The notes under the pieces: generated by a model
Seen by the model: only the letters and a program-made list of their open reading frames with translations
What the model was told of the DNA's origin: nothing
Databases searched by the model: none
Made by a program: the position numbers and the translations under genes
Part shown: positions 37,104-45,287 of the stretch, piece after piece
Layout: every line of letters begins with the position of its first letter
Numbering within the stretch: the first letter of the stretch is position 1
From: Alcaligenaceae bacterium
GTDB lineage: Bacteria > Pseudomonadota > Gammaproteobacteria > Burkholderiales > Burkholderiaceae_B
Direction of reading: 5' to 3'
DNA length: 64,000 nucleotides
Assembly: GCA_013416485.1 (NCBI GenBank)
Contig: JACCEO010000011.1
Coordinates: 1-64,000 of the forward strand

Positions 37104-37457
37104 TCAGCTGCCGCGGTATGTGGACCAGGTCCAAGGCGTAACCACTAAAGGCACATGATAATTTTCTGTAGGTTGGGCGACCCCAAAGCGCAGTGTGACC
37201 TGATCAACAAAACGCGGTTCGGGTAAGGAGACACCACGATTAGCAAAGTAATCGCCCGCATGAAAAACCAGCTCATATATGCCACGTTCAAAATCGGCAC
37301 CTTGTAATAAAGGTTCATCACAGCGCCCGTCGGTATTGGTATGTACTTGTTTCAACAGTTGGCGCTGCTCACCCTCTAGGCGGTACAGGTCAATAGCGAT
37401 CTTGTTTGCTGGAACGCCATGCATGGTGTCCAGAACGTGAGTAGAGAGTTTTCCCAT
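37104..37457 (-). CDS. uraH: 5-hydroxyisourate hydrolase (transthyretin-like)
   Basis: A 117-residue enzyme that opens the ring of 5-hydroxyisourate to give OHCU. The family marks are all present: N-terminal LSTHVLDTMHGVPA with catalytic His, the Arg in DGRCDEPLL, FFPE-like region HAGDYFANRG, the segment NYHVPLVVTPW and the C-terminal tetrapeptide YRGS. It is the first gene of a uraH-puuD transcript and is divergent from the GntR regulator. Confidence 0.96.
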   Translation of the reverse strand: MGKLSTHVLDTMHGVPANKIAIDLYRLEGEQRQLLKQVHTNTDGRCDEPLLQGADFERGIYELVFHAGDYFANRGVSLPEPRFVDQVTLRFGVAQPTENYHVPLVVTPWTWSTYRGS

Positions 37458-37480
37458 CTTTGTCTCCGGGTATCTACGTA

Positions 37481-37512
37481 GTCAACAATGATTGTTAACA
37501 ATTTATGTTGAC
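37481..37512. promoter_or_regulatory. 32-bp dyad, candidate operator of the purine-degradation regulator
   Basis: GTCAACA-N3-ATTGTTAACAAT-N3-TGTTGAC shares a single centre at 37496/37497. The central 12 bases are a perfect palindrome and the outer 7-base arms are perfect reverse complements, so 13 of 16 pairs match. It lies 24 bases from the uraH start and about 50 bases from the gntR start, and can control both divergent promoters. Binding by the adjacent GntR protein is inference. Confidence 0.65.
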
Positions 37513-37563
37513 GATTTTGTCGGACTACCTAATACTTGTCAATATGTTTAATCGGGATGACCT

Positions 37564-38322
37564 ATGCTACACCTTACATCGCGTCGTGATGATCTTGGCA
37601 GAATCGCCGCACCCAGCGCGTCATCCTTGCTTAGTGGGCCGCCTGTAGGCGGTGGCCCCGAGATCGCACGGGTATACAACGACGTGTTCGACGCCGTTAT
37701 GGACAGGCGGTTGCAGCCAGGAGCCAAACTCACTGAAGCAGCCTTATGCGATATTTTTCAATGTTCACGCGCTACCGTACGCGCTGCTTTGTCCCAGCTA
37801 GCACATGATCGCATCGTAGTTATACAGCCCAACCGAGGCGCTTTTGTTTGGGAACCTAGCATCAAGGAAACCAAAGACGTGTTCGAAATGCGTCGCGCCT
37901 TGGAATGTATGGTTATCGATATGTTGTTGGTTTTGCCCAATCTGGCTGATCGACTAGTTCCTTTGTATGACATGGTCACACAGGAGCGCAAGGCATTTGA
38001 ATGTGGTGATCGTATCAGCTGGATACGCTTATCCAATGCGTTTCACGTTGAGCTGGCGCGCTTGCTGGATAACGATGTCTTGACTGAAATTTTGCACAGT
38101 TTATGTGCGCGCAGCACCCTGATCATCGCCTATTACGACACCCCTGGTGATAAAACCTGTTCCTATCTGGAACACGCCGCTTTGTTGGACTTACTGCAAC
38201 AAGGGGATGGAGCAGGGGCACGAGCGGCTATGGCTCATCATCTTGAGGACTGCGAAGATCGCATGCAAGAACAGCACACCGATCCAGTGGATCCTTGGTT
38301 GTCTTTTGGAGTAAAGCGTTGA
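37564..38322 (+). CDS. GntR-family transcriptional regulator, FCD subfamily
   Basis: A 252-residue protein. The N-terminal winged helix-turn-helix (YNDVFDAVMDRRLQPGAKLTE, ALCDIFQCSRATVRAALSQL) is followed by a helical FCD ligand-binding domain (VFEMRRALECMVIDMLL, with His/Asp metal-site type residues in NAFHVELARLLDN and HAALLDLLQQGD). It is divergent from uraH-puuD and overlaps puuE by 4 bases. It is probably the local regulator of urate/allantoin genes, responding to a purine intermediate (inference). Confidence 0.9.
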   Translation: MLHLTSRRDDLGRIAAPSASSLLSGPPVGGGPEIARVYNDVFDAVMDRRLQPGAKLTEAALCDIFQCSRATVRAALSQLAHDRIVVIQPNRGAFVWEPSIKETKDVFEMRRALECMVIDMLLVLPNLADRLVPLYDMVTQERKAFECGDRISWIRLSNAFHVELARLLDNDVLTEILHSLCARSTLIIAYYDTPGDKTCSYLEHAALLDLLQQGDGAGARAAMAHHLEDCEDRMQEQHTDPVDPWLSFGVKR

Positions 38323-39263
38323 AACAGAATATATCGTCCTTATCCGCTAATTACCCACGCGACCTAGTGGGTTATGGGCGCAATCCGCCGCAGGCCAATT
38401 GGCCTGGGAAAGCGCGTGTGGCAGTGCAGTTTGTGCTGAACTACGAAGAAGGTGGCGAAAACTGTGTGCTGCATGGTGACGCTGGCTCTGAACAGTTTTT
38501 ATCGGAAATTATCGGGGCTGCCGCGTATCCCTCTCGCCATTTGTCTATGGAGTCCATCTACGAATACGGTTCACGTGCTGGCGTGTGGCGCTTATTGCGC
38601 GAATTCGAGCGTCGTGGTTTGCCATTGACTGTATTTGCCATAGGTATGGCACTAGAACGTAATCCCGAGGTTGCTCAGGCTTTTGTGGACCTGGGGCATG
38701 AAATCGCTTGCCACGGTTATCGCTGGATACATTATCAAGATGTTCCGGAAGACATAGAGCGTGACCATTGTCGCAAGTGTATAGATATAGTGTCTACATT
38801 GACAGGTCAACATCCCCAGGGCTGGTATACCGGGCGTGATAGTCCAAATACTCGTCGTATTGTGTTGGAAGAAGGCAACTTCTTATATGACTCTGATTAC
38901 TATGGCGATGACCTGCCTCTATGGACTCAGGTGCAATTGGGCAGTGGCGAAGTGAAGCCGCATTTAATTATTCCCTACACCTTGGACACCAATGACATGC
39001 GATTTGCTTCGCCCCAAGGTTTCAACAGCGGCGAACAGTTTTTTACCTACTTGAAAGATGCGTTCGATGTCTTGTACGCCGAAGGGGATAGTTGTCCAAA
39101 AATGATGTCAGTGGGCTTGCATTGTCGTTTGGTTGGGCGGCCTGGCCGTTTTGCTGCTTTGCAGCGCTTTCTTGACTATATACAAGGCCATGACAGGGTG
39201 TGGATACCGACACGTGCCGATATTGCCCGTCACTGGATTAACGAACACCCCTATTCTTCGTAA
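38319..39263 (+). CDS. puuE: Allantoinase, polysaccharide-deacetylase (PuuE) type
   Basis: A 314-residue metal-dependent amidohydrolase of the NodB-like fold. It opens allantoin to allantoate and is unrelated to DAL1-type allantoinases. Family marks are YPRDLVGYGRNPPQANWPG, VLNYEEGGENCVLHGD, HEIACHGYRWIHYQ and GWYTGRDSPNTRR. I choose TTG 38319, which overlaps the gntR stop (TTGA) with GGAG 7 bases ahead; no ATG is available near the conserved N-terminus. No OHCU decarboxylase domain is fused, although such fusions occur in other bacteria. Confidence 0.93.
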   Translation: MKQNISSLSANYPRDLVGYGRNPPQANWPGKARVAVQFVLNYEEGGENCVLHGDAGSEQFLSEIIGAAAYPSRHLSMESIYEYGSRAGVWRLLREFERRGLPLTVFAIGMALERNPEVAQAFVDLGHEIACHGYRWIHYQDVPEDIERDHCRKCIDIVSTLTGQHPQGWYTGRDSPNTRRIVLEEGNFLYDSDYYGDDLPLWTQVQLGSGEVKPHLIIPYTLDTNDMRFASPQGFNSGEQFFTYLKDAFDVLYAEGDSCPKMMSVGLHCRLVGRPGRFAALQRFLDYIQGHDRVWIPTRADIARHWINEHPYSS

Positions 39264-39314
39264 TGCGTTACCCGGAACCTTCCCGGACCCCTTTATTCCT
39301 AAGGAGCAATTGTT

Positions 39315-40376
39315 ATGGCAGGACTGAATTTGCCTGTGGGCACAGTAGTTAATGCGGATGCTGTTGATTTGCCTGAGTTTGCCACCCGGCATGTGAATCT
39401 GGCTTCGGAAGACTTCGGTGCCAGTGTGTTGTCATGCACTGATGAGTTCTTTGCTTCTGCCCAGCGCATGTTGCAGTCGTCCGAACCTGTATTCATCGTG
39501 GGTAAATTCGATAACAATGGCAAGTGGATGGATGGTTGGGAAACTCAGCGTCGTCGTAATGGTGGGCACGACACGGCCATTATCCGTTTGGGCATGCCTG
39601 GTTCCATTAAAGGGCTGGATATAGACACCAGCCACTTCACCGGCAATTATCCGCCTGCCGCCTCAATACAGGTTTGTAATAGCACGGCCGATCCTGATCA
39701 AAATACTGTATGGACAGAACTACTGCCTGCAACGTCGCTGGCGGGTAATTCCCATCATTTTATTGCTATCGACGACGACCGCGTTTGGACTCACTTGCGT
39801 CTGAATATCTACCCCGATGGCGGCGTGGCGCGTTTCCGCGTTTATGGTCAGCCTGCTTGTAATTGGAGCGACCAGGATGCTGATGCTCTCTACGAGGTCT
39901 CGGCGTTATCCAATGGTGGTCGTGTGGTGGGCTATAACAATGCGCACTTTGGCACACCGTTTCGACTGATTATGCAGGGTAGGGGCGTCAACATGGGAGA
40001 TGGCTGGGAAACACGCCGTCGACGCGAGCCTGGATATGACTGGTGCGTCATCGAATTGGGCCATGCGGTCATTGTTGAAAAAATTGAAATCGATACCGCA
40101 CATTTCAAGGGTAACTATCCTGACCGCGTTTCCATGCAGGCGGCTTGTGTTGATGCTGCTACCGATCAGTCTCTAATTACTCAGGCTATGTTCTGGCCAG
40201 AATTACTGGGTGAGCAGAAAACACAAATGGATAAGCAACATTTCTATGAAGGCGAGTCCTTGCAAGCCTTAGGGCCAGTCACGCATGTGCGCGTCAATAT
40301 GTATCCCGATGGCGGCATTAGTCGTGTACGTGTTTGGGGGCGACTTGCTAAAAACCTGAAGGCTGACAAAGCCTAA
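39315..40376 (+). CDS. alc: Allantoicase
   Basis: A 353-residue enzyme of two similar beta-sandwich halves. WETQRRRNGGHD and WETRRRREPGYDW mark the two repeats, each followed by IDTSHFTGNYPP or IDTAHFKGNYPD and by RLNIYPDGGVARFRVYG or RVNMYPDGGISRVRVWG. It hydrolyses allantoate to ureidoglycolate and urea. AAGGAG precedes ATG 39315. It follows puuE by 51 bases, so the two act in sequence. The next enzyme for ureidoglycolate is not in the window. Confidence 0.96.
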   Translation: MAGLNLPVGTVVNADAVDLPEFATRHVNLASEDFGASVLSCTDEFFASAQRMLQSSEPVFIVGKFDNNGKWMDGWETQRRRNGGHDTAIIRLGMPGSIKGLDIDTSHFTGNYPPAASIQVCNSTADPDQNTVWTELLPATSLAGNSHHFIAIDDDRVWTHLRLNIYPDGGVARFRVYGQPACNWSDQDADALYEVSALSNGGRVVGYNNAHFGTPFRLIMQGRGVNMGDGWETRRRREPGYDWCVIELGHAVIVEKIEIDTAHFKGNYPDRVSMQAACVDAATDQSLITQAMFWPELLGEQKTQMDKQHFYEGESLQALGPVTHVRVNMYPDGGISRVRVWGRLAKNLKADKA

Positions 40377-40461
40377 GCGCTATTGCTAGTCATGGGCCTG
40401 CGCGCGTAGCATAGTTGATAGCGGCGCCGCAGGCAGCGTTAGTCAAGAGGCAGAGGGACTT

Positions 40462-41907
40462 ATGCAGCAAAGAAATACAGTACGTTTTTATTTGAATGGA
40501 TGTAAGCACGAAGTACAGCCAACATCGCCTACCCAGACGGTATTGCACTATGTGCGCGAGCAACTGCGCCTGATGGGCACCAAGGAAGGCTGTGCCGAGG
40601 GCGATTGTGGTGCGTGTACGGTGACAGAGGCTAGTTTGGATAGCGCTGGGGCTGTGCACTATCGATCCATTAATGCTTGCATACGATTTCTGCCTACTGT
40701 CGATGGTAAATCCTTGTGGACGGTAGAAGGGCTGGCGGCATCAGGGGCTGGCCTGCATCCCGTGCAACAAGCGCTGGTTGATCATCATGGGTCGCAGTGT
40801 GGCTTTTGTACTCCTGGTTTTGTCATGTCCATGTACACCATGTACCAAAATGGTATGCGTCACCCAGAGCGTGATCAGGTCTTAGACAACCTGTCGGGCA
40901 ATCTGTGCCGTTGTACAGGCTACCGTCCTATTATCGATGCCGCTCAGGCGATGGGTGACTACCCGGCAATGGTGCTGGATCACGATGTGGTTAAACAGCA
41001 ATTGCAGCAACTAGCAGCACAGTCGGAAGGTATGCTGGCGCTTACTACACAGGAGCAGCGTTATGCCGCGCCCACCAGCGTATCTGCATTGGCCGAATTG
41101 GTGCTGGAAAATCCCGAGGCCACCTTATTGGCCGGTGGTACCGATGCTGGCTTATGGGTGACCAAACAGCTGAAAACCTTGACCCATGTAATTTATCTGG
41201 GTGATGTAGCTGAACTGGCCAACATACAGCGTCGTGATGGCAATTTGGAAATAGGTGCCGCTGTATTATTGAACGATGCCTATGCTGCCATAGCACTGGA
41301 ATATCCCGAAGCCACAGAGCTTTGGAAGCGCTTTGCTTCCATGCCTATACGTAATTCAGGCACCTTGGTGGGCAATGTGGCTAATGGTTCACCCATAGGT
41401 GATTCTGCGCCATTTCTTATTGCTATCGGCGCGCACGTGGTGTTGCGCAAGGGCGAACTGCTGCGAACAATGGCGCTGGATCAGTTGTATCTGGACTATC
41501 GCAAGCAAAATCGTGAGCCCGGTGAATTCTTACAGGCTGTGCTGGTGCCATTGCGGCGCTCCGACATGCAGGTGGCTACATACAAGCTGTCGAAACGCTT
41601 TGATCAGGATATTTCCGCAGTGTGCAGCGCCTATGCCATACAGTTGGATCAGGGCAAAGTCACTTCAATCCGTATTGCACATGGTGGCATGGCCGCCACA
41701 TCCAAGCGGGCTAGTCATGCCGAAGCCGCTTTGTTAGGTCAGTCATGGAATGAAGCCAGCGTACAAAAGGCCATGCTGGCGATGGCAGAGGATTACCAAC
41801 CTATGACAGACATGCGAGCCAGTAGCAATTACCGCCTTAAAGCAGCACAGAATTTGCTGTATCGCTTCTATCTGGAAAGCACTGGCACGGACGCCACGCG
41901 CGTATAA
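40462..41907 (+). CDS. xdhA: Xanthine dehydrogenase small subunit (2Fe-2S / FAD)
   Basis: A 481-residue subunit. The N-terminal ferredoxin domain (GCAEGDCGACTV, about 38-49), the second cluster domain (CGFCTPGF, then NLCRCTGYRPI) and the FAD domain (TLLAGGTDAGLWVTK, RNSGTLVGNVANGSPIGDS) are in the standard order. A C-terminal CO-dehydrogenase flavoprotein domain completes it. It passes electrons from the Mo centre to NAD. It is 85 bases after alc on the same strand, with GAGGG before the ATG. Confidence 0.97.
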   Translation: MQQRNTVRFYLNGCKHEVQPTSPTQTVLHYVREQLRLMGTKEGCAEGDCGACTVTEASLDSAGAVHYRSINACIRFLPTVDGKSLWTVEGLAASGAGLHPVQQALVDHHGSQCGFCTPGFVMSMYTMYQNGMRHPERDQVLDNLSGNLCRCTGYRPIIDAAQAMGDYPAMVLDHDVVKQQLQQLAAQSEGMLALTTQEQRYAAPTSVSALAELVLENPEATLLAGGTDAGLWVTKQLKTLTHVIYLGDVAELANIQRRDGNLEIGAAVLLNDAYAAIALEYPEATELWKRFASMPIRNSGTLVGNVANGSPIGDSAPFLIAIGAHVVLRKGELLRTMALDQLYLDYRKQNREPGEFLQAVLVPLRRSDMQVATYKLSKRFDQDISAVCSAYAIQLDQGKVTSIRIAHGGMAATSKRASHAEAALLGQSWNEASVQKAMLAMAEDYQPMTDMRASSNYRLKAAQNLLYRFYLESTGTDATRV

Positions 41908-41918
41908 AGGGGGAGCAC

Positions 41919-44237
41919 ATGCAAAAGAAAACTTGGCAAACTGTCGGTCAGCCGGTAGCGCACGAAAGTGCAACCCTACACGTCAAAGGTACAGCTTTGT
42001 ATACCGACGATCTACCTGAACGTCATGGTATGTTGCATGCCGCTTTTGGCTTGTCCGAACGTGCGCATGCACGTGTCCTGTCTATAGATTTAAGCGCGGT
42101 TAAGCAGGCTGAAGGCGTGGTAGATGTTATTACTCTGGACGATGTTCCTGGGCATAAATACCTAGGGCCTTTTTTGGCTGATGAACCCGTTTTTGTGGAT
42201 GAGGTCACCCAGTATTTGGGCCAGCCTTTGTTCGCTGTGGCGGCCACGACTCACGATTTGGCACGTCGTGCTGCACAATTGGCGGTGGTGAAATACGAAG
42301 AACTGGAACCCATACTGACAGTGCAAGAGGGGGTTAAGCAACAAGCCTATGTTTTGCCTCCAGTGCGCATCCAAAAGGGCGATGTACCTGCCACATTGGC
42401 AGTAGGACCTAGGCGTTTACAGGGCGAGTTCTATTGCGGTGGCCAAGAGCAGTTTTATCTGGAAGGCCAAATTGCCTATGCCGTTCCTGGTGAGCAACAA
42501 GAAATGCAGGTGTATTGCTCTACCCAGCACCCCACTGAAATGCAGTTTATGGTTGCGCATGTGTTGAATCAACCCGCGCATACCGTGAAGGTCGAATGTC
42601 GCCGTATGGGGGGTGGTTTTGGTGGCAAAGAAAGCCAGTCCTGGCCGTTTGCTACCGTGGCTGCGTTATTGGCACAGCGTACCGGCTTGCCTGTGAAGCT
42701 GCGCCCCGACCGCGACGATGACTTCATGATTACCGGTAAGCGTCATGATTTTCGTGTCTTGTACGACGTCGCTTACGATCATGATGGTCAAATCAAAGCT
42801 GTTGCTTTCGAACACCAAGTGCGTTGTGGGTATTCAGCAGACCTATCGGGGCCTGTGGCCGATCGCCAGGTGTTTCATACCGATAACACCTACTTTTTGG
42901 ATACCTTCGATATTTTATCGCTGCGTGTCAAAACCCACACCCAGTCAAATACCGCATTTCGTGGCTTTGGTGGTCCGCAAGGCATATTAGCGATTGAGTA
43001 CGTTATTGACGATATCGCGATTAGTTTGGGTAAAGACGCCCTAGATGTACGAAAACTGAATTTTTACGGGCGTACTGAACGCAATACCACGCCGTATCAA
43101 ATGAAGATTACGGATAACGTCATACACGAACTGGTGGATCAGCTGGAAGTGTCGTCCGACTACCGGGTACGGCGTGAGCAGGTCAATCAATTCAATCAGG
43201 AAAATCGCATACTGAAAAAGGGCCTGGCCTTGGTGCCAGTGAAGTTTGGGATTTCTTTTACCGCGACCCATTTGAACCAGGCTGGCGCTTTGGTGCACAT
43301 ATATACCGATGGTTCGGTGCTGGTGAACCACGGTGGCACAGAAATGGGGCAAGGCTTGAACACCAAGGTAGCTCAGGTTGTGGCAGAAGAGCTAGGCCTG
43401 GATATGTCCAGGATACGGGTATCAGCGGCCGATACATCAAAGGTTGCCAATACCTCAGCGACTGCAGCGTCAACCGGTACTGACCTGAACGGCAAGGCGG
43501 CTCAGGATGCCGTTCGTAAAATTAAGCTTGCCTTGGTGAATTACGCTGCTGATCACTATGGTTGTGACGTCGAGGATATTGTCTTCCAGGCAGGGCAGGT
43601 GGTTTGTGGCGATCGTGCCACCTTGGCATTTGCAGATTTTGTGCAGCAGGCCTGGATGGCGCGTGTCCCCTTATGGTCATCTGGTTTTTACCGTACCCCC
43701 AAAATACATTACGACGTTAAAACCTTAACCGGGCGCCCGTTCTATTATTTTGTGTATTGCGCTGCTGTGGCTGAAGTCGTAATAGACACCTTGACTGGTG
43801 AAAACCGCTTGTTACGTGCCGATATCTTGTATGACGCAGGCCGAACACTGAATCCCGCACTGGATCTGGGCCAAGTAGAAGGTGGGTTTATACAAGGTAT
43901 GGGTTGGTTGACTACGGAAGAGCTGTGGTGGAATGACAAAGGCAAGCTAATGACGCATGCTCCGTCCACTTACAAAATACCGTCTGTTTCTGACTGTCCA
44001 CCCGTCATGAATGTTGCCTTCTTTGATAATGGCAATGCGGAAAACAATATTTACCAATCCAAGGCCGTGGGTGAGCCGCCTTTGCCAAGTGCCACTGCCG
44101 TACTGTTGGCCATACGTGATGCAATTGCTGCTTGCGCACAGCCAGGAGTTGCACCGCGTTTGGATGCTCCAGCGACCCCAGAACGTATCTTGCAGACCTT
44201 GGATCAGGTGCGCGAGCTTGTCCATGAGACCCCCTAA
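41919..44237 (+). CDS. xdhB: Xanthine dehydrogenase large subunit (molybdopterin-binding)
   Basis: A 772-residue catalytic subunit with the molybdopterin contact motifs CRRMGGGFGGKES and NTAFRGFGGPQGI, substrate-pocket region TNDG-like GGTEMGQGLNTKVAQV, and the active-site Glu segment KAVGEPPLPSATAV. It oxidises hypoxanthine and xanthine to urate and feeds PuuD. GGGGGAG lies just before ATG 41919, 11 bases after xdhA. Confidence 0.97.
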   Translation: MQKKTWQTVGQPVAHESATLHVKGTALYTDDLPERHGMLHAAFGLSERAHARVLSIDLSAVKQAEGVVDVITLDDVPGHKYLGPFLADEPVFVDEVTQYLGQPLFAVAATTHDLARRAAQLAVVKYEELEPILTVQEGVKQQAYVLPPVRIQKGDVPATLAVGPRRLQGEFYCGGQEQFYLEGQIAYAVPGEQQEMQVYCSTQHPTEMQFMVAHVLNQPAHTVKVECRRMGGGFGGKESQSWPFATVAALLAQRTGLPVKLRPDRDDDFMITGKRHDFRVLYDVAYDHDGQIKAVAFEHQVRCGYSADLSGPVADRQVFHTDNTYFLDTFDILSLRVKTHTQSNTAFRGFGGPQGILAIEYVIDDIAISLGKDALDVRKLNFYGRTERNTTPYQMKITDNVIHELVDQLEVSSDYRVRREQVNQFNQENRILKKGLALVPVKFGISFTATHLNQAGALVHIYTDGSVLVNHGGTEMGQGLNTKVAQVVAEELGLDMSRIRVSAADTSKVANTSATAASTGTDLNGKAAQDAVRKIKLALVNYAADHYGCDVEDIVFQAGQVVCGDRATLAFADFVQQAWMARVPLWSSGFYRTPKIHYDVKTLTGRPFYYFVYCAAVAEVVIDTLTGENRLLRADILYDAGRTLNPALDLGQVEGGFIQGMGWLTTEELWWNDKGKLMTHAPSTYKIPSVSDCPPVMNVAFFDNGNAENNIYQSKAVGEPPLPSATAVLLAIRDAIAACAQPGVAPRLDAPATPERILQTLDQVRELVHETP

Positions 44238-45226
44238 TGGATGACGCTATGCTTTTGCCGGGGGCACCAGGTGTACCTCCAACGGTTTGGTTTGGACATC
44301 TGTTGAACCAGCTGGAAACTGGCCAGCCTCAGGTATTAATTACTGTGGTTAGGGCCTTGGGTTCTGTTCCGCGCGACCCTGGTGCCCGTATGTGGGTGGG
44401 GCAGGATTCGACAGTAGACACCATAGGTGGTGGTCATTTGGAATGGCAGGCTATTGCCAAGGCTCGTGACATGCTGCAACACGCAAGTGCCCAATCCGAA
44501 GTTGTGCGCTATGCCTTAGGCCCTAGTTTGGGTCAGTGTTGTGGCGGCGTGGTTTGGTTGGCGTTCGAACGCCTGGATCAGGCCGATTTGCCTTGGGGAC
44601 GTTTGCTGATGCAGGCGATACATCAGGGTCGTTCGGTTCAGCGCCTGGTCCGTCTGGACAATACCAAAGGGATGGCAGTTACCGATGCTACGGTTGATAT
44701 TCGTCCGGCGGTCCCTGATGCCTGCTGTGAGTGGAATGAGGCCGACAAGCAAGTGCTTGATGTGTGGGCTGTACCAGCTACACATATTGTGGTCTGTGGC
44801 GCAGGCCATGTAGGGCATGCCGTTGTTGCTATTTTGGCCAGCTTACCAGTTACCGTCAGTTGGCTGGATCCTCGTGATGATTGCTGGCCTGCACAGCCGC
44901 CTAGAAACGTTCGTTGCATACAAGGCGATGCCGACGATGTTATCGACTTACCTGATAACGCCTATTGGTTGATATTGACCCACAATCATGCTCTGGATAT
45001 GCAATTGGTCGAAGCAATATTCCAACATAGAAAATTTCAGTTTTTAGGATTGATTGGTTCTAAAACCAAGAAGGCGCGTTTTGTATCACGTTTAAGCCGT
45101 CGTTTCCCTAGTGACTTAATCGAGCGTATGGAGTGTCCCATAGGCTTGGTAGCAACCTCTAGTAAGGAACCAGCAATTATTGCTGTTTCTGTGGTGGCAC
45201 AACTGCTAAGCGTCACAGGCGCTTAG
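44237..45226 (+). CDS. xdhC: Xanthine dehydrogenase accessory protein XdhC
   Basis: A 329-residue cytoplasmic maturation factor that binds and helps sulfurate the Mo cofactor for XdhB. The N-terminal XdhC/CoxI motif (VVRALGSVPRDPGARMWVG, IGGGHLEW) and the C-terminal Rossmann domain (VVCGAGHVGHAVVAIL, LILTHNHALDMQL, LGLIGSKTKKARF) are present. Its ATG overlaps the xdhB stop by one base (TAATG). Confidence 0.95.
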   Translation: MDDAMLLPGAPGVPPTVWFGHLLNQLETGQPQVLITVVRALGSVPRDPGARMWVGQDSTVDTIGGGHLEWQAIAKARDMLQHASAQSEVVRYALGPSLGQCCGGVVWLAFERLDQADLPWGRLLMQAIHQGRSVQRLVRLDNTKGMAVTDATVDIRPAVPDACCEWNEADKQVLDVWAVPATHIVVCGAGHVGHAVVAILASLPVTVSWLDPRDDCWPAQPPRNVRCIQGDADDVIDLPDNAYWLILTHNHALDMQLVEAIFQHRKFQFLGLIGSKTKKARFVSRLSRRFPSDLIERMECPIGLVATSSKEPAIIAVSVVAQLLSVTGA

Positions 45227-45247
45227 CCCACAAGTCAAAACTACCTC

Positions 45248-45253
45248 TATAAT
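45248..45253 (+). promoter_or_regulatory. Candidate -10 element of alaS
   Basis: A perfect TATAAT lies 35 bases upstream of the alaS ATG. The -35 region is poor, so this is a proposal only. Confidence 0.3.
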
Positions 45254-45287
45254 CAATGGTTACTTCTAATTTAGCGTTGTTTCCGCA

